The notes beneath the pieces were generated by a model that saw only the letters and a program-made list of their open reading frames with translations, was not told where the DNA came from and did no database searches. A stretch of DNA of 64,000 nt. Origin: Zygnema cylindricum. Taxonomy: Eukaryota; Streptophyta; Zygnematophyceae; Zygnematales; Zygnemataceae. Location: the NCBI GenBank assembly GCA_037447655.1, contig JBBHKE010001963.1, forward strand, positions 70,758-134,757. Direction: 5' to 3'. A program made the position numbers and the translations under genes. Below are positions 13,390-24,882 of the stretch, piece by piece (position 1 is the first letter of the stretch; the number at the start of each line of letters is the position of its first letter).

Positions 13390-16278
13390 ATGGACAACCG
13401 GGCGCTGCTCGACGAGCTCATGGGAGTGGACCGAGACCTGCCGCTTGACCGGCAGAAAAAGAAGAAGCTGCGATATGACGACCCCGAGGTGAGCACTGCT
13501 TACTCCCGCCAGTCGGCGTTGAGGAATTCTATGGCCAGGGAATTGATGGTGTAGTTTTTCTTTCTTTTTTGTGGTGCCTTGACGAAGAGCTAGAGCTCCG
13601 GAATTAAGAAATGTCCTAGTCTTTGCCAGGTTTGCCACTATCACTTGGCAGCCTTCTGTCCTCATGACCTGTTTCCGAATACCAAAAGTGACCTCGGGCC
13701 GTGCGATAAAACACACGATGATGGCTTGCGGGAGGAATATCTCAAGTCGAACAAAGTTGCTGTGTATGAAAGCGAGCTACTGCAGTACCTAGATCGCCTC
13801 ATTGCAGACTTAGAAAGGTGAGCAGGGTTCAGACTCACAGGAGCTTTCTTTTTTATATCGCCACTCGAAAGGCCATTGTTTAGGCATTCTTTCTTTTTCA
13901 AGCTATATGTCTTTTGCCTGGCCTAATTGTAAGCTTGTCAACTCTTATGGCTTCAGCCGCTTGATGTTACAGTAGTGCATGTTGTCTATAGACCTGCAAT
14001 GGATTCCTGTGCAGGAAGATTAAACGTTGTCATGAACGACTCGATAAGGAGCTTCCTTTAACAGACCAAGCCAAGGCAAACAGTGACCGAATTTCTGGCA
14101 TAGCCATGGAGGTGCAGGCTCTTCTCAAGCAAGCAGAAAATGAAGGGGAGGAAGGGCAGGTGGACCTTGCACAGGCTACTATGGCGAAGGTGGTACATTG
14201 CCCTTGCTGATGCATCTGATTTTGCCATCACCATTTTCAAATATTTACCCATCTTCTTTTACATTATGTTGTATAGTAATTGTATGTGTATGTGTTCCTA
14301 TGCTTTGAAAAAATTTCCATTGTCGTTTGATTGATTTGTCACCTTTTTGGCTTGCATTGAGGCGGCCTAGAAGTAATGGCTTTCATTCGGCCTTGCATTT
14401 AACAGGTGGATGCATTGAATAAGGAGAAGGAGGCGTTGGTACGGGCGGTTGTACCTGAATTTGCAGTGTCATCTGTTTTGGAAAAAGAGAAGCGGATGCA
14501 GGTTTGCGAAGTGTGTGGTGCCATGCAGGCTTCGACTGACACAGAGAAACGCTTGGCCTCGCATCTAGAAGGGAAGCAGCACTTGGTACGGATGTCTAAC
14601 TGTCATGTCAAAGGCAAAACAATTCAATGCTTGTCTCACTGTTCAAAGTAGTCATGAAGTTTCCAGTCTCACACGGCGGGAACCACCTCACGTGAATTTT
14701 CAGTCACTGACTGCTAGCAGAATCATTTTCTTGGACCTCCCCTAACTGTATTTTCAAACAACCAGCAGAGAATGTCATCAACTTCCCAGCTATCTTAGCT
14801 GCTGAAGAAATGGCTTGACAAAAGTTGTTGTTTCATCTTGACGAAACCATATGAGGCTGGCACGGTAATACTTGTGTGAGATGTCTGCAGAAGCGTCGCA
14901 GCATATGTTAGGACCGTTTCTGCTGTCACAGGAAAGAAGCATTCTCTTGTGTTTATTATCTCTATAAGGAAACATAGTGGTGACAGGATTTCTTTCCGTT
15001 ACGCATAATCGACAACTGCAGCCAGAAAATTAGCTCGCATACTTCCTGTCCTGAGCAGAGCATTTTGTCAATTTGGTGGCTGTTTTGCTCAGACGATTCT
15101 CAACACCGATGTTTAGAACCTTTTAATACAATATGTCGTAGTTTTCGCGTTCAGATCACTTGTCGCCTCTCATTTGACTGCAATTTCAGTTTGACTCTTC
15201 ATAGAGAATGAGAGGAAGATGGGGCACTGGAATTTTTTGGCTTTTTATTTTTTTACATGCAGGGTTATTACAGAATAAGGCAGATGGTTGCTGAGCTCCG
15301 CAAAAAACGTGAAGCTGAGAGAGAAGCCCGGCGCAAGGATGCAGCGGCAAATGGGACAACCTTAGATTCTAACGATGAGAAAGCTGTAACAGAAGCTGAG
15401 ATTGCCTCTGACACGGCCCCTAGAGAACGAGTAAGACCACGTGCACCGAAGCCTATTTACTTGTTGTATACCAAGATAGAACTGACACCTATTTGACATG
15501 TTTATTGGCAGTGATTGACAGACGAATGGTTATCATTTTTATGAATGATTCCCTGAGCATAAATATCAAGCTATGACTGAATCTGACTGAATGTATATAC
15601 TTGTTCATGTCACAGAATGGAAGGGGTGAGCGGGAACGTGAGTTGAGACGAGATAGAAGGTATTTTCCTTTCATCTGCTTGCGACCATGTAGAGATTTTC
15701 CCTCTTCTCCCTCTCCCCCTCCTCCCTCCCCCTCCCACCTCTCCCCTCTCCCTCTCCCTCCCCTCTCCTGTCTCTATCCCTCAGTCTCTCTCTTTTTGTC
15801 AGTCTGAAATGCCGGCGCTTTCAACGGTTGTGTGCTTAAGCTTATCGAAGTATGAGAGAGAAAAATTGTACTACAATCAGTTTTGTGTTTGGGAAAATGG
15901 AAATAAATCCAATTTTGGTACATCATGGAGTCCTGTCCTCCTCTAATAGTGGCCTTATACTGCTCTCACTGTGGTTGTATGGACAGTCGAAGCCACGAGA
16001 AGGACAGACCCGGTTGGGATAACGACCGTGATCGTGATCGGCTCAGAGATCGTGATCGTGACAGAGACAAGGATCGGCATCGTGACCGTGATAGGGATAG
16101 GGAAAGAGATCGGGATAGGGACCGGGACAGGGAACGAGATCGGGATCGGGATCGACCACGAGATCGAGATCGAGAGAGGGACTGGGATCGGGACCGAGAT
16201 ATTCGCAAAGATAGGGACCGCGATCGTGACATGGAGGGCAGTAGTCGAAGAAGGGAGAGAGATCGTGAAAAGCGGTAG
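13390..16278 (+). CDS. LUC7-like U1 snRNP-associated splicing factor
   Basis: Seven exons: 13390..13488, 13630..13817, 14015..14189, 14406..14585, 15263..15430, 15616..15659 and 15987..16278. They total 1146 nt (381 aa) with every phase consistent and GT-AG borders. The N-terminus MDNRALLDELMG starts the LUC7 helix. Residues about 34-62 form the first CCCH-type zinc finger (VCHYHLAAFCPHDLF, then GPCDKTH). Residues about 96-153 are coiled coil. Residues about 180-205 form the second, C2H2-type finger (VCEVCG, then HLEGKQH). The tail is RE/RD/RS repeats. LUC7 proteins sit at the U1 snRNP-5' splice site duplex and influence alternative 5' splice-site choice. The overall pattern looks closer to the LUC7L3/CROP type than to LUC7L, but I cannot build a tree. 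The terminal exon is built from GATCGN-like codon pairs giving alternating Asp and Arg. Confidence 0.93.
15695..15785 (+). repeat. CT-rich low-complexity tract in last LUC7 intron
   Basis: Imperfect CCCTCT/CCCTCC runs on the coding strand, just downstream of the 44-nt sixth exon. The motif is the same as the giant array at 28150-29203. Confidence 0.8.
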
Positions 16279-17463
16279 CAAATTGTGGAATTTTTTTTTT
16301 TTTTTCAAAGTAGGAGTGTGGCAATAATGCAGTTGTGTCTTGAACATATTAGGAATCTTTGATTAGGCATTTTGCCTTGTGATGTACGTTTCCGACATGT
16401 TGTGATGGATTTCCGTCGGGCCAACAGACCCAAGCCCCCAATGATTGCATCCATTTTTTATCTTCTCGTGTTTTTCTCTCAAAGTTCTTCAACGGTTTGG
16501 CAGGGACCGTGACATTGGTGATGGTCATGATTCCTATCAATGCATTGTCGAAACTGCCCGGAAAAAAACCAAAAAAAAAAAAACTGTTTGCAGCGGTCTT
16601 TTGTTGATCCCTGTTGGTCATGCATTTCAAGAATGACGGTTGACGAATGATGTCACTTGGACCAGGAGGCTGCAATTGTTTGTGAAAATTTTTCCTGGCC
16701 TCGGAGTTTAATACAATCGCAGCATAAAAATTATGTTCTTTAGGAGGTGACAGAGTTGATCTACTTCAGCTGTAAATCTCATAAATGTGAACAATAAATG
16801 TATTCTTTAGGAGATAACAGAGGATAAAGTCTACCCCTCAGACAAAGAGATACAGATTGACATCACACGGGAGTCAAAACTGAACTCTCTCGTTGTCATT
16901 CGAAATTTCCCAGTTACACATTCAGCTAGTGTGCGGGATTTGAGACGGTAGAGGACCATACGTGTTTGAGTTCTTTATATCTTTATGTGACTTTACATGA
17001 GCTTTGGTCAGTCTTGGTACGTACTCCCCATCGTAATTGTATCCTAATAACACAAGTCACAACTTTTTCTGGCAATTAATGGTGATCATGGGAGTGTTTT
17101 ACATCCTGTTGCGCCGCCTTACACTAAATTTGTGTTACGGATACTATCTTTGTTTTAATGCCAATATCTTCTTTCTTATAGTGATGGGCAATGTAGCACC
17201 CCACAGATGTACTCTCACTGTAGTAGGCGATCGGCTCTTCAATCGCAACTGATGTATGCGTCGAACATGCCACACCATGCCGCATGGTTTCACATATTTC
17301 CAGTGCACACTTGCGTTTGAGCCGTATACTCTAGTGGGTTTTATATGGTTTTCCATTACTGCAGAAGCTGCGAGCATCCAAGTTTGTGGGTTATGAAGGT
17401 AAGACATGTTGGACTCCATATGCCATTTTGATTGGTGTTGAAGGCTGTGCAGCACGCCGAGAC
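16279..17463. other. LUC7 3' flank, mostly unassigned
   Basis: This holds the LUC7 3' UTR and flank. A 47-codon coding-like segment at 16811-16951 is listed separately. A 20-bp stretch around TTTAGGAGGTGACAGAG (from about 16739) resembles the segment's own start about 68 bp later. The remainder shows no recognisable feature. Confidence 0.4.
16811..16951 (+). other. Short coding-like segment behind an acceptor-like site
   Basis: After TATTCTTTAG an open frame of 46 codons runs to TAG at 16949. Its composition is protein-like (contains IDITRESKLNSLVVIRNFP). It could be an exon or exon relic of an unrecognised gene, or chance. There is no ATG at its start and no partner exon found. Confidence 0.25.
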
Positions 17464-17466
17464 TAA

Positions 17467-19130
17467 GGTCGTATCCCCATGTAATTGAAACTTAGCGAAC
17501 TTAGTTTGTATTGTAGCGAAGATTCTAGGTACACGCTTTTTAAGTGTCCCAATGCTTAAAAACGAAATTGCTACTTAAGTCTGTGACGATTGTATAAGTC
17601 GACAACGCGTGTGACGGTTGTCAACGTTTACAATCTATGTTGTCGCACCTTAGGGCACTTTCCCATATGATAAAGTTAGTGTTTTTTCCTGTCGTTTTCC
17701 TCCAAAACTTAGCCCTCAATGAGAAAATCCGCAACCGTATCGAAAAATTGAAATTACCACAGTACAATTTGCGTCACCTTGAAACTTTAAATGTACTGCA
17801 GTTTGTCGTCTAGCGCGATGCAGTTTGTCGTCTAGCGCGTTTCGACCCACTTTCGTGTCCTTCCAGCTCATCTTCAAACTTTATAAAAAATCACCTCGCG
17901 AGGTGATTTGAAATAAAGTTCCACGATGTGAGCGAATATGCAGATGATATCACACGCGTCGGGGTTTTTTACAATTTTTGTGCGCGGATTACCAAAAAAA
18001 AACCCACTGCTCGTTTCAAGCCTGTGCGTGACTTTTTTCCGTGCGCTTTTTTTCGTACAAGGGCCGTTGACGGGTCTCGACCAACGGACGCCATTTCGCA
18101 AAAGCAAAGTCCGTGAAAGCGCCTCTCTCTCTCTCTCCCTCTCCCATTACCGCAACTATCTCACGATTCTTGCAATGAAAAACGTCAATAATGGTATCAA
18201 ATGAAAGATCTCTAAAAACGATTTCTCTTGACTATCTTTGGGCGTATTTTAATGGCAAGTAGATTGAGAAAGGACAAAAAATAACATTCGGTAAACCATG
18301 GCGGAAAGTTTTAGAATTTGTGACGTCGGAGCTGTCATAATTGCGCGTGAAGTCAAAATGTCACAAACCCTAAACATCTACAATGTCACAGAGCGTGACG
18401 TCAAAATGTTACAAACCCCAAACATCTACAATGTCACAAGTAACTAGACACCTACAACCGTCGCTATTTTGTCAACGTCATCAATTGTCGCGAGTTTTGT
18501 AGTCGTCTACAGCCGTCACAAATTACACCCACGTCTACATCTGTCACAATCTAAAGTAACGATTTCATTTCTTTACATACGAATGCTCTGAAAGTAGTAC
18601 GGGGAATCTTAGCTAAAAAACAAAGTTACAAGACTAAGTTTCGGTTACATGGGAAAGTGCCCTTATATTTTATACCTAATTGTGACGTCGCATGTCCTTA
18701 CGTGACATTGTAAACAATTAAACATACATTATTGCCTTCGCGTCTCCACTCTGGTCGTCGTGAAATGGCATCGGAATCTTGAGACCCCTGCAAAAAAAAA
18801 ACCCTTAATGGACGCAAACGGACAAAACAAAACAAATCGTGTACTTTTCCTCGTCGTCTGAAATCTTCTGAAAATTTTGTAAAATTTAATCTTCTTTACT
18901 ACATCTCTGATATGTTTTGAGATAAAGTTTGAAGTTGACGTTTTTTGACGTGGCCGTGGGTTCCGAAAAACACAAGATGACTACGTGTATAAATTCTAAG
19001 TTTCAGGATGACGCAAATTGTACTTTCACTTTTTTCACTTTCTTCGTACGGCTGTAACTTAAGCGGTACGGCACTGAGTTTTTTATGAAAACGACAAAAA
19101 AACCTTACTTTGGGACATGGGAATATGGCT
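17467..19130. mobile_element. Tourist-like (PIF/Harbinger-type) MITE, copy A1, interrupted
   Basis: Terminal inverted repeats are seen at 17467 (GGTCGTATCCCCATGT) and, inverted, ending at 19130. TAA flanks both sides (17464-17466 and 19131-19133), the target duplication expected of PIF/Harbinger. It is homologous along its length to A2 at 52649-53428. A1 carries element B1 inside it; A2 lacks that insertion and shows the empty site. No transposase is encoded. Confidence 0.8.
17653..18662. mobile_element. Tourist-like element B1 nested in A1
   Basis: Ends GGGCACTTTCCCAT and its inverse at 18649-18662, flanked by TTA at 17650-17652 and 18663-18665. It has a central palindrome around ATCACCTCGCGAGGTGAT (17890-17907). 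Related copies are B2 and B3. Non-autonomous. Confidence 0.85.
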
Positions 19131-19602
19131 TAATAGTAGTTTTTGTTAGCGAACGGAAACCTTAATTCACGCGTTTGCTATATAGCCACTGATTTATTCG
19201 TATGGCGAGTTTGGTGTACGAAATATCAAGACAAATAGGCTTCGTATTGTTTACGCTACAACTTACAAGTACATTGCGTACGACTTGAAGTTTGGACGAC
19301 CCCACGTGGCAAGCCCTGTCAAAGACTCCTGCACCTCCAACCTTGTTAGCGGCGGCATTTCCACGCGCGTTGCCGTCGGTACAATCCTTTATATTTTACG
19401 GGCTTGGGTGGACACCCGTCGTGACACAGTGGGCGTCCTCGAGGTGTACTGCTCTACGCAGCAATTGGTGTCCACAGGTCTCGTTTTAAATTTAAGTTTA
19501 CCTACGTGGAACCCAATAAGTATGTACGATTACACACAAGGAGGCGAAAATAGCTCCCACCAATTTATTTCGTCAGTACTGAGATGGATACGCTACGATT
19601 TA
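19131..19602. other. Spacer between two Tourist-like elements
   Basis: About 470 bp with no recognisable gene. An open frame from 19285 runs on into element B2, which argues against it being a real gene. Confidence 0.4.
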
Positions 19603-20524
19603 GGGTACGTCCCCATGTATTAAAGTATCTACTTTTCTCTGTCTTTTTGCCCTAAAATTTAGAGAACTTTGACAAAAACTTTAGCCGTACGAGAAAATCA
19701 TTTTACCAAAGTAGAGTGAACGTCAATTCATACTTTGGATGTACGGCGTGTTTGTCGTCTTGTGAACGCATTTTGGCAAGAGAATCCAGCCCAAAAAAAA
19801 AACTTCATCCAAAATCACCTCGAGGGGGTGATTTTAGTTAAAGTACCGCCCAAACAGCGAATGAAAAATGACCCACGCACGCGTTACAAGAGTGGGGAAA
19901 TTTTAGGACGAGGGAGAGTCCTCTCTATTTTTCTCCGTGCCAGCCACGCGCATGTACGGAAAAAAATTGCAGGGGTCTCGGACCTCCACTTTCATTCATG
20001 GGGTCCTTTGCAAAATTTTGCGTCGTCGTCGCCTCTCCCCTCTCCCTCTCACACTATCGCTTTTATCTCACACTATTTAGAATGAGACACGACAATATTG
20101 GTATAAAATGAAAATATTTTAAAAATATTATTTTTTACAATTTTTCTATTTTTTTTTAATAACAAATCGAGTGAAAAAAATAGAAAAAACGAAATTGGGA
20201 AACCATGGCGAAAAGATATCGAATCAGTGACGTCGACGTTGTCACAGGTGAGCATGACGTCACAATGTCACCAAACCCTAAAAATCTACAATTTCACAAA
20301 AATCTAGACGTCTACAACTATCGTTGTTTTTGTTGGCCTCACTAATCGTCAGAAGTTTCGTAGTCAGCTTCAATCGTCACAGGTTGTACCTACGTCTACA
20401 ACCGTCTCATTTCAAAGTTCCGATTTCATTTTCGCACATAGGGACGCTCTTCAAAGTAGTACGGAGAATCTTCACTACAGTCCAAAATACTTTATCAAAG
20501 TACCGATTACATTGGGACGTACCC
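19603..20524. mobile_element. Tourist-like element B2
   Basis: Ends GGGTACGTCCCCATGTA and its inverse at 20510-20524, with TTA on each side (19600-19602, 20525-20527). It shares with B1 the internal ATCACCTCG...GGTGAT palindrome and the TCACAATGTCACAAACCC-like segment. No coding capacity. Confidence 0.82.
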
Positions 20525-20527
20525 TTA

Positions 20528-22690
20528 GTGCTTCTCCGTACAAATTACGGTACTCTGTTGTTGTTATACGCGTTTGAACGTCGGGCGTGTGCGCAAACCC
20601 GTAAATGGCAAACTAAACAAATCCAGCTCGTCATTATTATCCGCGTGGCGGAGGCAATCGTAAAAGCCGCGTCATGTATCTATCCACCACTTGTCACGTC
20701 ACAAAACCTCCAACGCAACACAAGCAAATCTGCGCATTGTTGGATTTAAACATCACCATGCCATGGTTTCAACGGTTGTTTCAATCGTATAATCATTTTT
20801 AACCTTCAAAGTTCAAACATTACAGTACTGCAATTGGCCCCGCTTCGGTTAAGCCTCTTCATGTTATCCCTTGTTTTGGATGTCCATGGGGATCGACTCC
20901 AATCTATGAGTTTGTTGAGATAACTATTGACGATACTTCTTTAAAAAACGACGTTTTTTTAAATTAAGTTATGACAATGGAATTACTTTGACCACAATGA
21001 CTTCTATATGTATTTTATCCTTTACAGATTAACAAGCGTCCTGCCAAATTCCCTAATATTGATTGATGTAAACCAACCTTTAGAAGATGGACCAGGTAAC
21101 AGGCTAAAAAAACCCTAGCAATCCATGTATTTATTTTTCTCGTAAAGATTGTGAAATGTTGCAATCGATCTTCATGTAGAGAGAAAATTTTGGCCATTGA
21201 TGCGTTTTAGTTTCTCAAACCGGCATAAAGCAAAATGTTGCAGTCCAACTTTTGCATGAAGGCACTCGTCTTTTGGATTTTTTTTTAGTGTACTTTTGAT
21301 GAGAGAAAGTTCGTCGTGGAATTGGCTACAAATATTGTGTAAGAAAAACCTACTGTCGACGTACATTCCGTATTAAATTTTATGCCTTTACAAATTCCAC
21401 CGCGCAGACACCTCCGCGCACTCAGATTATAGTCTAAATTAACTTATAAAAAATGTCAAAATTGCCAAGTCCACCAAAAGTGCAAGCCATATGATCGAAG
21501 GAAAAACAAAAGTGGCAACGTACGTGAAATCACTCAATTATAATCTTGGATAAAGACTTATCGCACTACCACAATCAACAAATCAATCCCCGCCAACGAG
21601 AATTAAGTCGGGTCAACGCCTTTTTAGCTAAAAGGGAAGGAGTTGTAACCAAATTTTGGGTATATTTATATATATATGGAAAATGAATCCAGGAAGCAGC
21701 TACATGCATTTATAATTGTTTTTAACCTAATTTCTAAGCCAAGTTTGGCACGTAATAACTTTGCGATTATTGTGACAAAGTTAATGGTTTGAAAATGTTT
21801 TAGGTAATCCTTCTATCACCTACTTGTATAAGATAATTTTATGTTTGGATGCAGCTATTCAAAGTGACCCATTTGCACTTGTTATGGGACCTTCGATCAA
21901 CTACATTTTCTTAACTATTGGTCATAATTTACTCAATCAACTGCAATATGTTAGATATCATCCCATCTGTTGCGATGCTTGAAATAACCATCGAAACTTA
22001 AGGTTGATAACATGGTTTCCTCAAAGTTGTCCTGATAATTCCACGTTGCACTAACCACCAAAGCCATCTTCATTGTTTTCTCCCTCTTGCACCCGCAATG
22101 CATTCCATGTTCTTAGGTGACATATATTTTTAGGGCATCCACGGAGAATCATGCATGACATTTGTGGTGCATATTCTTACCCGTCTTTAATTAGAGAGAT
22201 GTAATTGAATAATAAAACACTATTATTCGACTATAAATTTTGAACGAGTCTCGATACACCTTGTACGTTTAGACTAAGCTCGTTATGCCGTCATTTTCTA
22301 GTAAAACGAAGTAAGGTATTTTTTATGGTGCCTATCTCAAAGTTCCCACAACACATCTTTTGTTTACCCGACCCTTAACTCGTCCATTTGAGTGGCACAC
22401 AAACAACGTGCCTTGCATCTCCGCACTTCCAGCAAGGTAGAGAGTCACATTACTTAAGGACGAGACCCGTACTGACATCCTTGTACAAACCAATCGATGT
22501 AGTTCGTAGGTAAAAAAGAGAGGTCCTCCTCTAGCCCTCACAAATGATACATATTGATCCGGTTCTCTCATGCACGTTTTTTGACTTAGAAATTGTGGTG
22601 GAGTGAAAATTGGATTTAAACTTTAAGCGTGCATACTTATATAACGCTGGATGGCAACATAGGTGAAATGCCACTTGAGGAATATTTTTG
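20528..22690. other. Gene-poor AT-rich region
   Basis: I see no conserved exon, RNA gene or transposon terminus in these 2.2 kb. Open frames are short and motif-free. Confidence 0.4.
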
Positions 22691-22691
22691 T

Positions 22692-23530
22692 AGTGTTGTG
22701 TATCGGTAAAAAAATTATCGCGATAACACCGATACCGATAGTTATCGGTTAATGAACGGTCAGAGGTCCTGATATATCGGTCCGAGACCAACAAATTCCA
22801 TATCGGCGATAACTTTTAAAAAATATAGTATGCATACAATAGTATTTTATAACATACTGTATTACATTATTGATTTTATATATTGTGGCATGCCACGTAT
22901 AAGAACCTATTCCGTAATTGTTTAACTGAAATATAGTACGGACAGCGCAACACATAAATGTTGACAAATTTGAAACAATACTTTATAGTTATAAAACTAT
23001 ATTACCGAAACGAAAAGATTAAATTACGTTGTAAATTTGTAAATCAAACTTTTTCGAAAAATAGACGAATAGACGAACAGAGCAGACGAACACATCTGTC
23101 GGACTGCCGCCATTTACTGCCACCATAGAAGTGATATGAGGGCGTAACTAACCTTGCAAAAAAAAAGAACAGTCAAAAGGACATTCTGGACGGGTATGGG
23201 AGCATGGAGCCTAAGTAAAACCCCCTTAAATTATAAATAATCAAGGAAATATCGCGATTGTCTACCGAAATAGGGGGGAAGGGGGTCCGGACGCGTCCGG
23301 GGAATGGCACGTACAGTTGAGTGTAGTGGCCGTACTAATAGCTGTACGGTCCGTACAGTTATCGCCAATAGTTATCGATATCGGTGTTATTGCCGATAAA
23401 CAACTGTTATTATCGGTTAATTATCGGCGATACCACCGATAACGATAAATCGCACAAATATATCGATTATCGGCAACCCGAAAATAGGGCCATATCGGTT
23501 ATCGGCAAATCCTTACCGATACACAACACT
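22692..23530. mobile_element. MITE J with AGTGTTGTGTATCGGTAA termini (hAT-like)
   Basis: The 18-nt end at 22692 is repeated inverted at 23513-23530. The interior is rich in TATCGGTTAT/ATCGATAT motifs like the E elements near 41 and 46 kb, whose ends (TAGTGTTGGGTATCGG) are related. Flanks ATTTTTGT and GTTTTTTA are only a partial 8-bp duplication. No protein encoded. Confidence 0.7.
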
Positions 23531-23531
23531 G

Positions 23532-24586
23532 TTTTTTAGTTTAAAAGACCCAACCATGACTCATTTTCAATGTTTGGGCAGTTTCTAGCTGTAAGATTAT
23601 GATGTATATGGCCACAAATTGCCTAGCCATTTGAAATCTATCGTGTGAACTAAACATAGCCTCGAAATAGCTTTTCACCACTAAACATCGAAAGCCTGAA
23701 CAAATCGTTGATTTGTAACGAACAACCGTTACGCTCTAGCAATTATTACCGAGGACGGGTGAGGGTAGAAAGCGGTTGTGTGAGAATTTTCCTATCTTCT
23801 TTGGTCCTACGCGTGTAAGTACAGTCACAGAAGTACATCAGTGGAATGTCGCGGACGATCCCCTGCTAAGATGTATCCGATCGACTTACACCGCAAAAGT
23901 CTCCGTACAAAATCAACCGAACTCCCCGATTGCTGTCTCCAATTCTTCAAGGAAGATGCGATATGCGTACGACGATTTCATACGGAAAGAGACGAGTAAA
24001 AAGATATTTGTAGCTCCAGAGTAGGGGAGCCTTTTCGTAATAACGCACTGTAATAATAGCGGATCGTCGTTTCCTACCTTCGCACTTTTGCAAACCAGAC
24101 CTTTTGCACTGCCGTACCTTTTGTATCCGACAGCGGTATAGCCTAAAAGCAGAAACGGACAAAAACGAAACGAGTGGATAGGGGTCTTCGCATTTGTGCG
24201 GCTCGGACACATCCATTTTTTTCCAGCTCCAGGATGGCTCCGTACATTTGTACAAAGAACTTGGCTAGAATCTGAAACTATTATTCGACAGGCGATCCAG
24301 CTTCTGAAAGAAAACAACACAAAAAGTGAAAAAGTGCACTGCCTTCAATTCCAAACGAGTGGTGGCGCCTCTGCCTCTGTTGCCTCGCCAGCGCCTATCG
24401 GCCGTTGCTGGAAAGTCGTCGACCGCAACGTTGCGGCATGGAACCATTTGACAATTGGTAACTCATTCCAGCCGTTGGATCTCCGCGTCACTCTTTTTTT
24501 GGCCGTACATGCCACATCACCGTCCGTGACATTCCTTTTTGGCGCAGCGCGATGCACTTTTTGTGCGTACCCTTTTCTCGTCGCCG
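23532..24586. other. Upstream flank of peptidase gene
   Basis: No exon recognised. Overlapping open frames on both strands in 23.9-24.8 kb lack motifs and are best read as GC-rich flank. Confidence 0.4.
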
Positions 24587-24675
24587 ATTGGCGCCCCAAA
24601 CCTTCCGTTCTGCCCGCCACGAATCATTTTGTGCGTCCCCATTGGCGCCCAGCCAACCCCCGCCAACCTCATTGG
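24587..24675. promoter_or_regulatory. Three inverted CCAAT boxes upstream of DPP III
   Basis: ATTGG occurs at 24587-24591, 24641-24645 and 24671-24675, about 210-295 bp before the ATG at 24883, in GC-rich context. Clustered CCAAT boxes are the known target of NF-Y. Function is inferred from position and spacing. Confidence 0.5.
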
Positions 24676-24882
24676 CCCACGCAGCAACTTGCTCCTGCAC
24701 TTTTTGCCCGCCCTCTGCCGCGATTCTCCAGCCAGCCTTAGGCTCTTTTCCCTCCCTCCCTCTCCCTCTTCACCACTCACCGCTGCCGTCCCAGCCTTAT
24801 CCGTCATCCGAATCCTTCAAGTCCCTCGCTCAATTTTCCCATTGTCCCTCCTCTTCCCTCCTCCCCCCCCCAAGCTGGCGAC

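Noticed and set aside
15925-16347. Long open frames in other frames and on the minus strand over the LUC7 tail
   Set aside because: They mirror the low-complexity Asp-Arg codon repeat of the real last exon.
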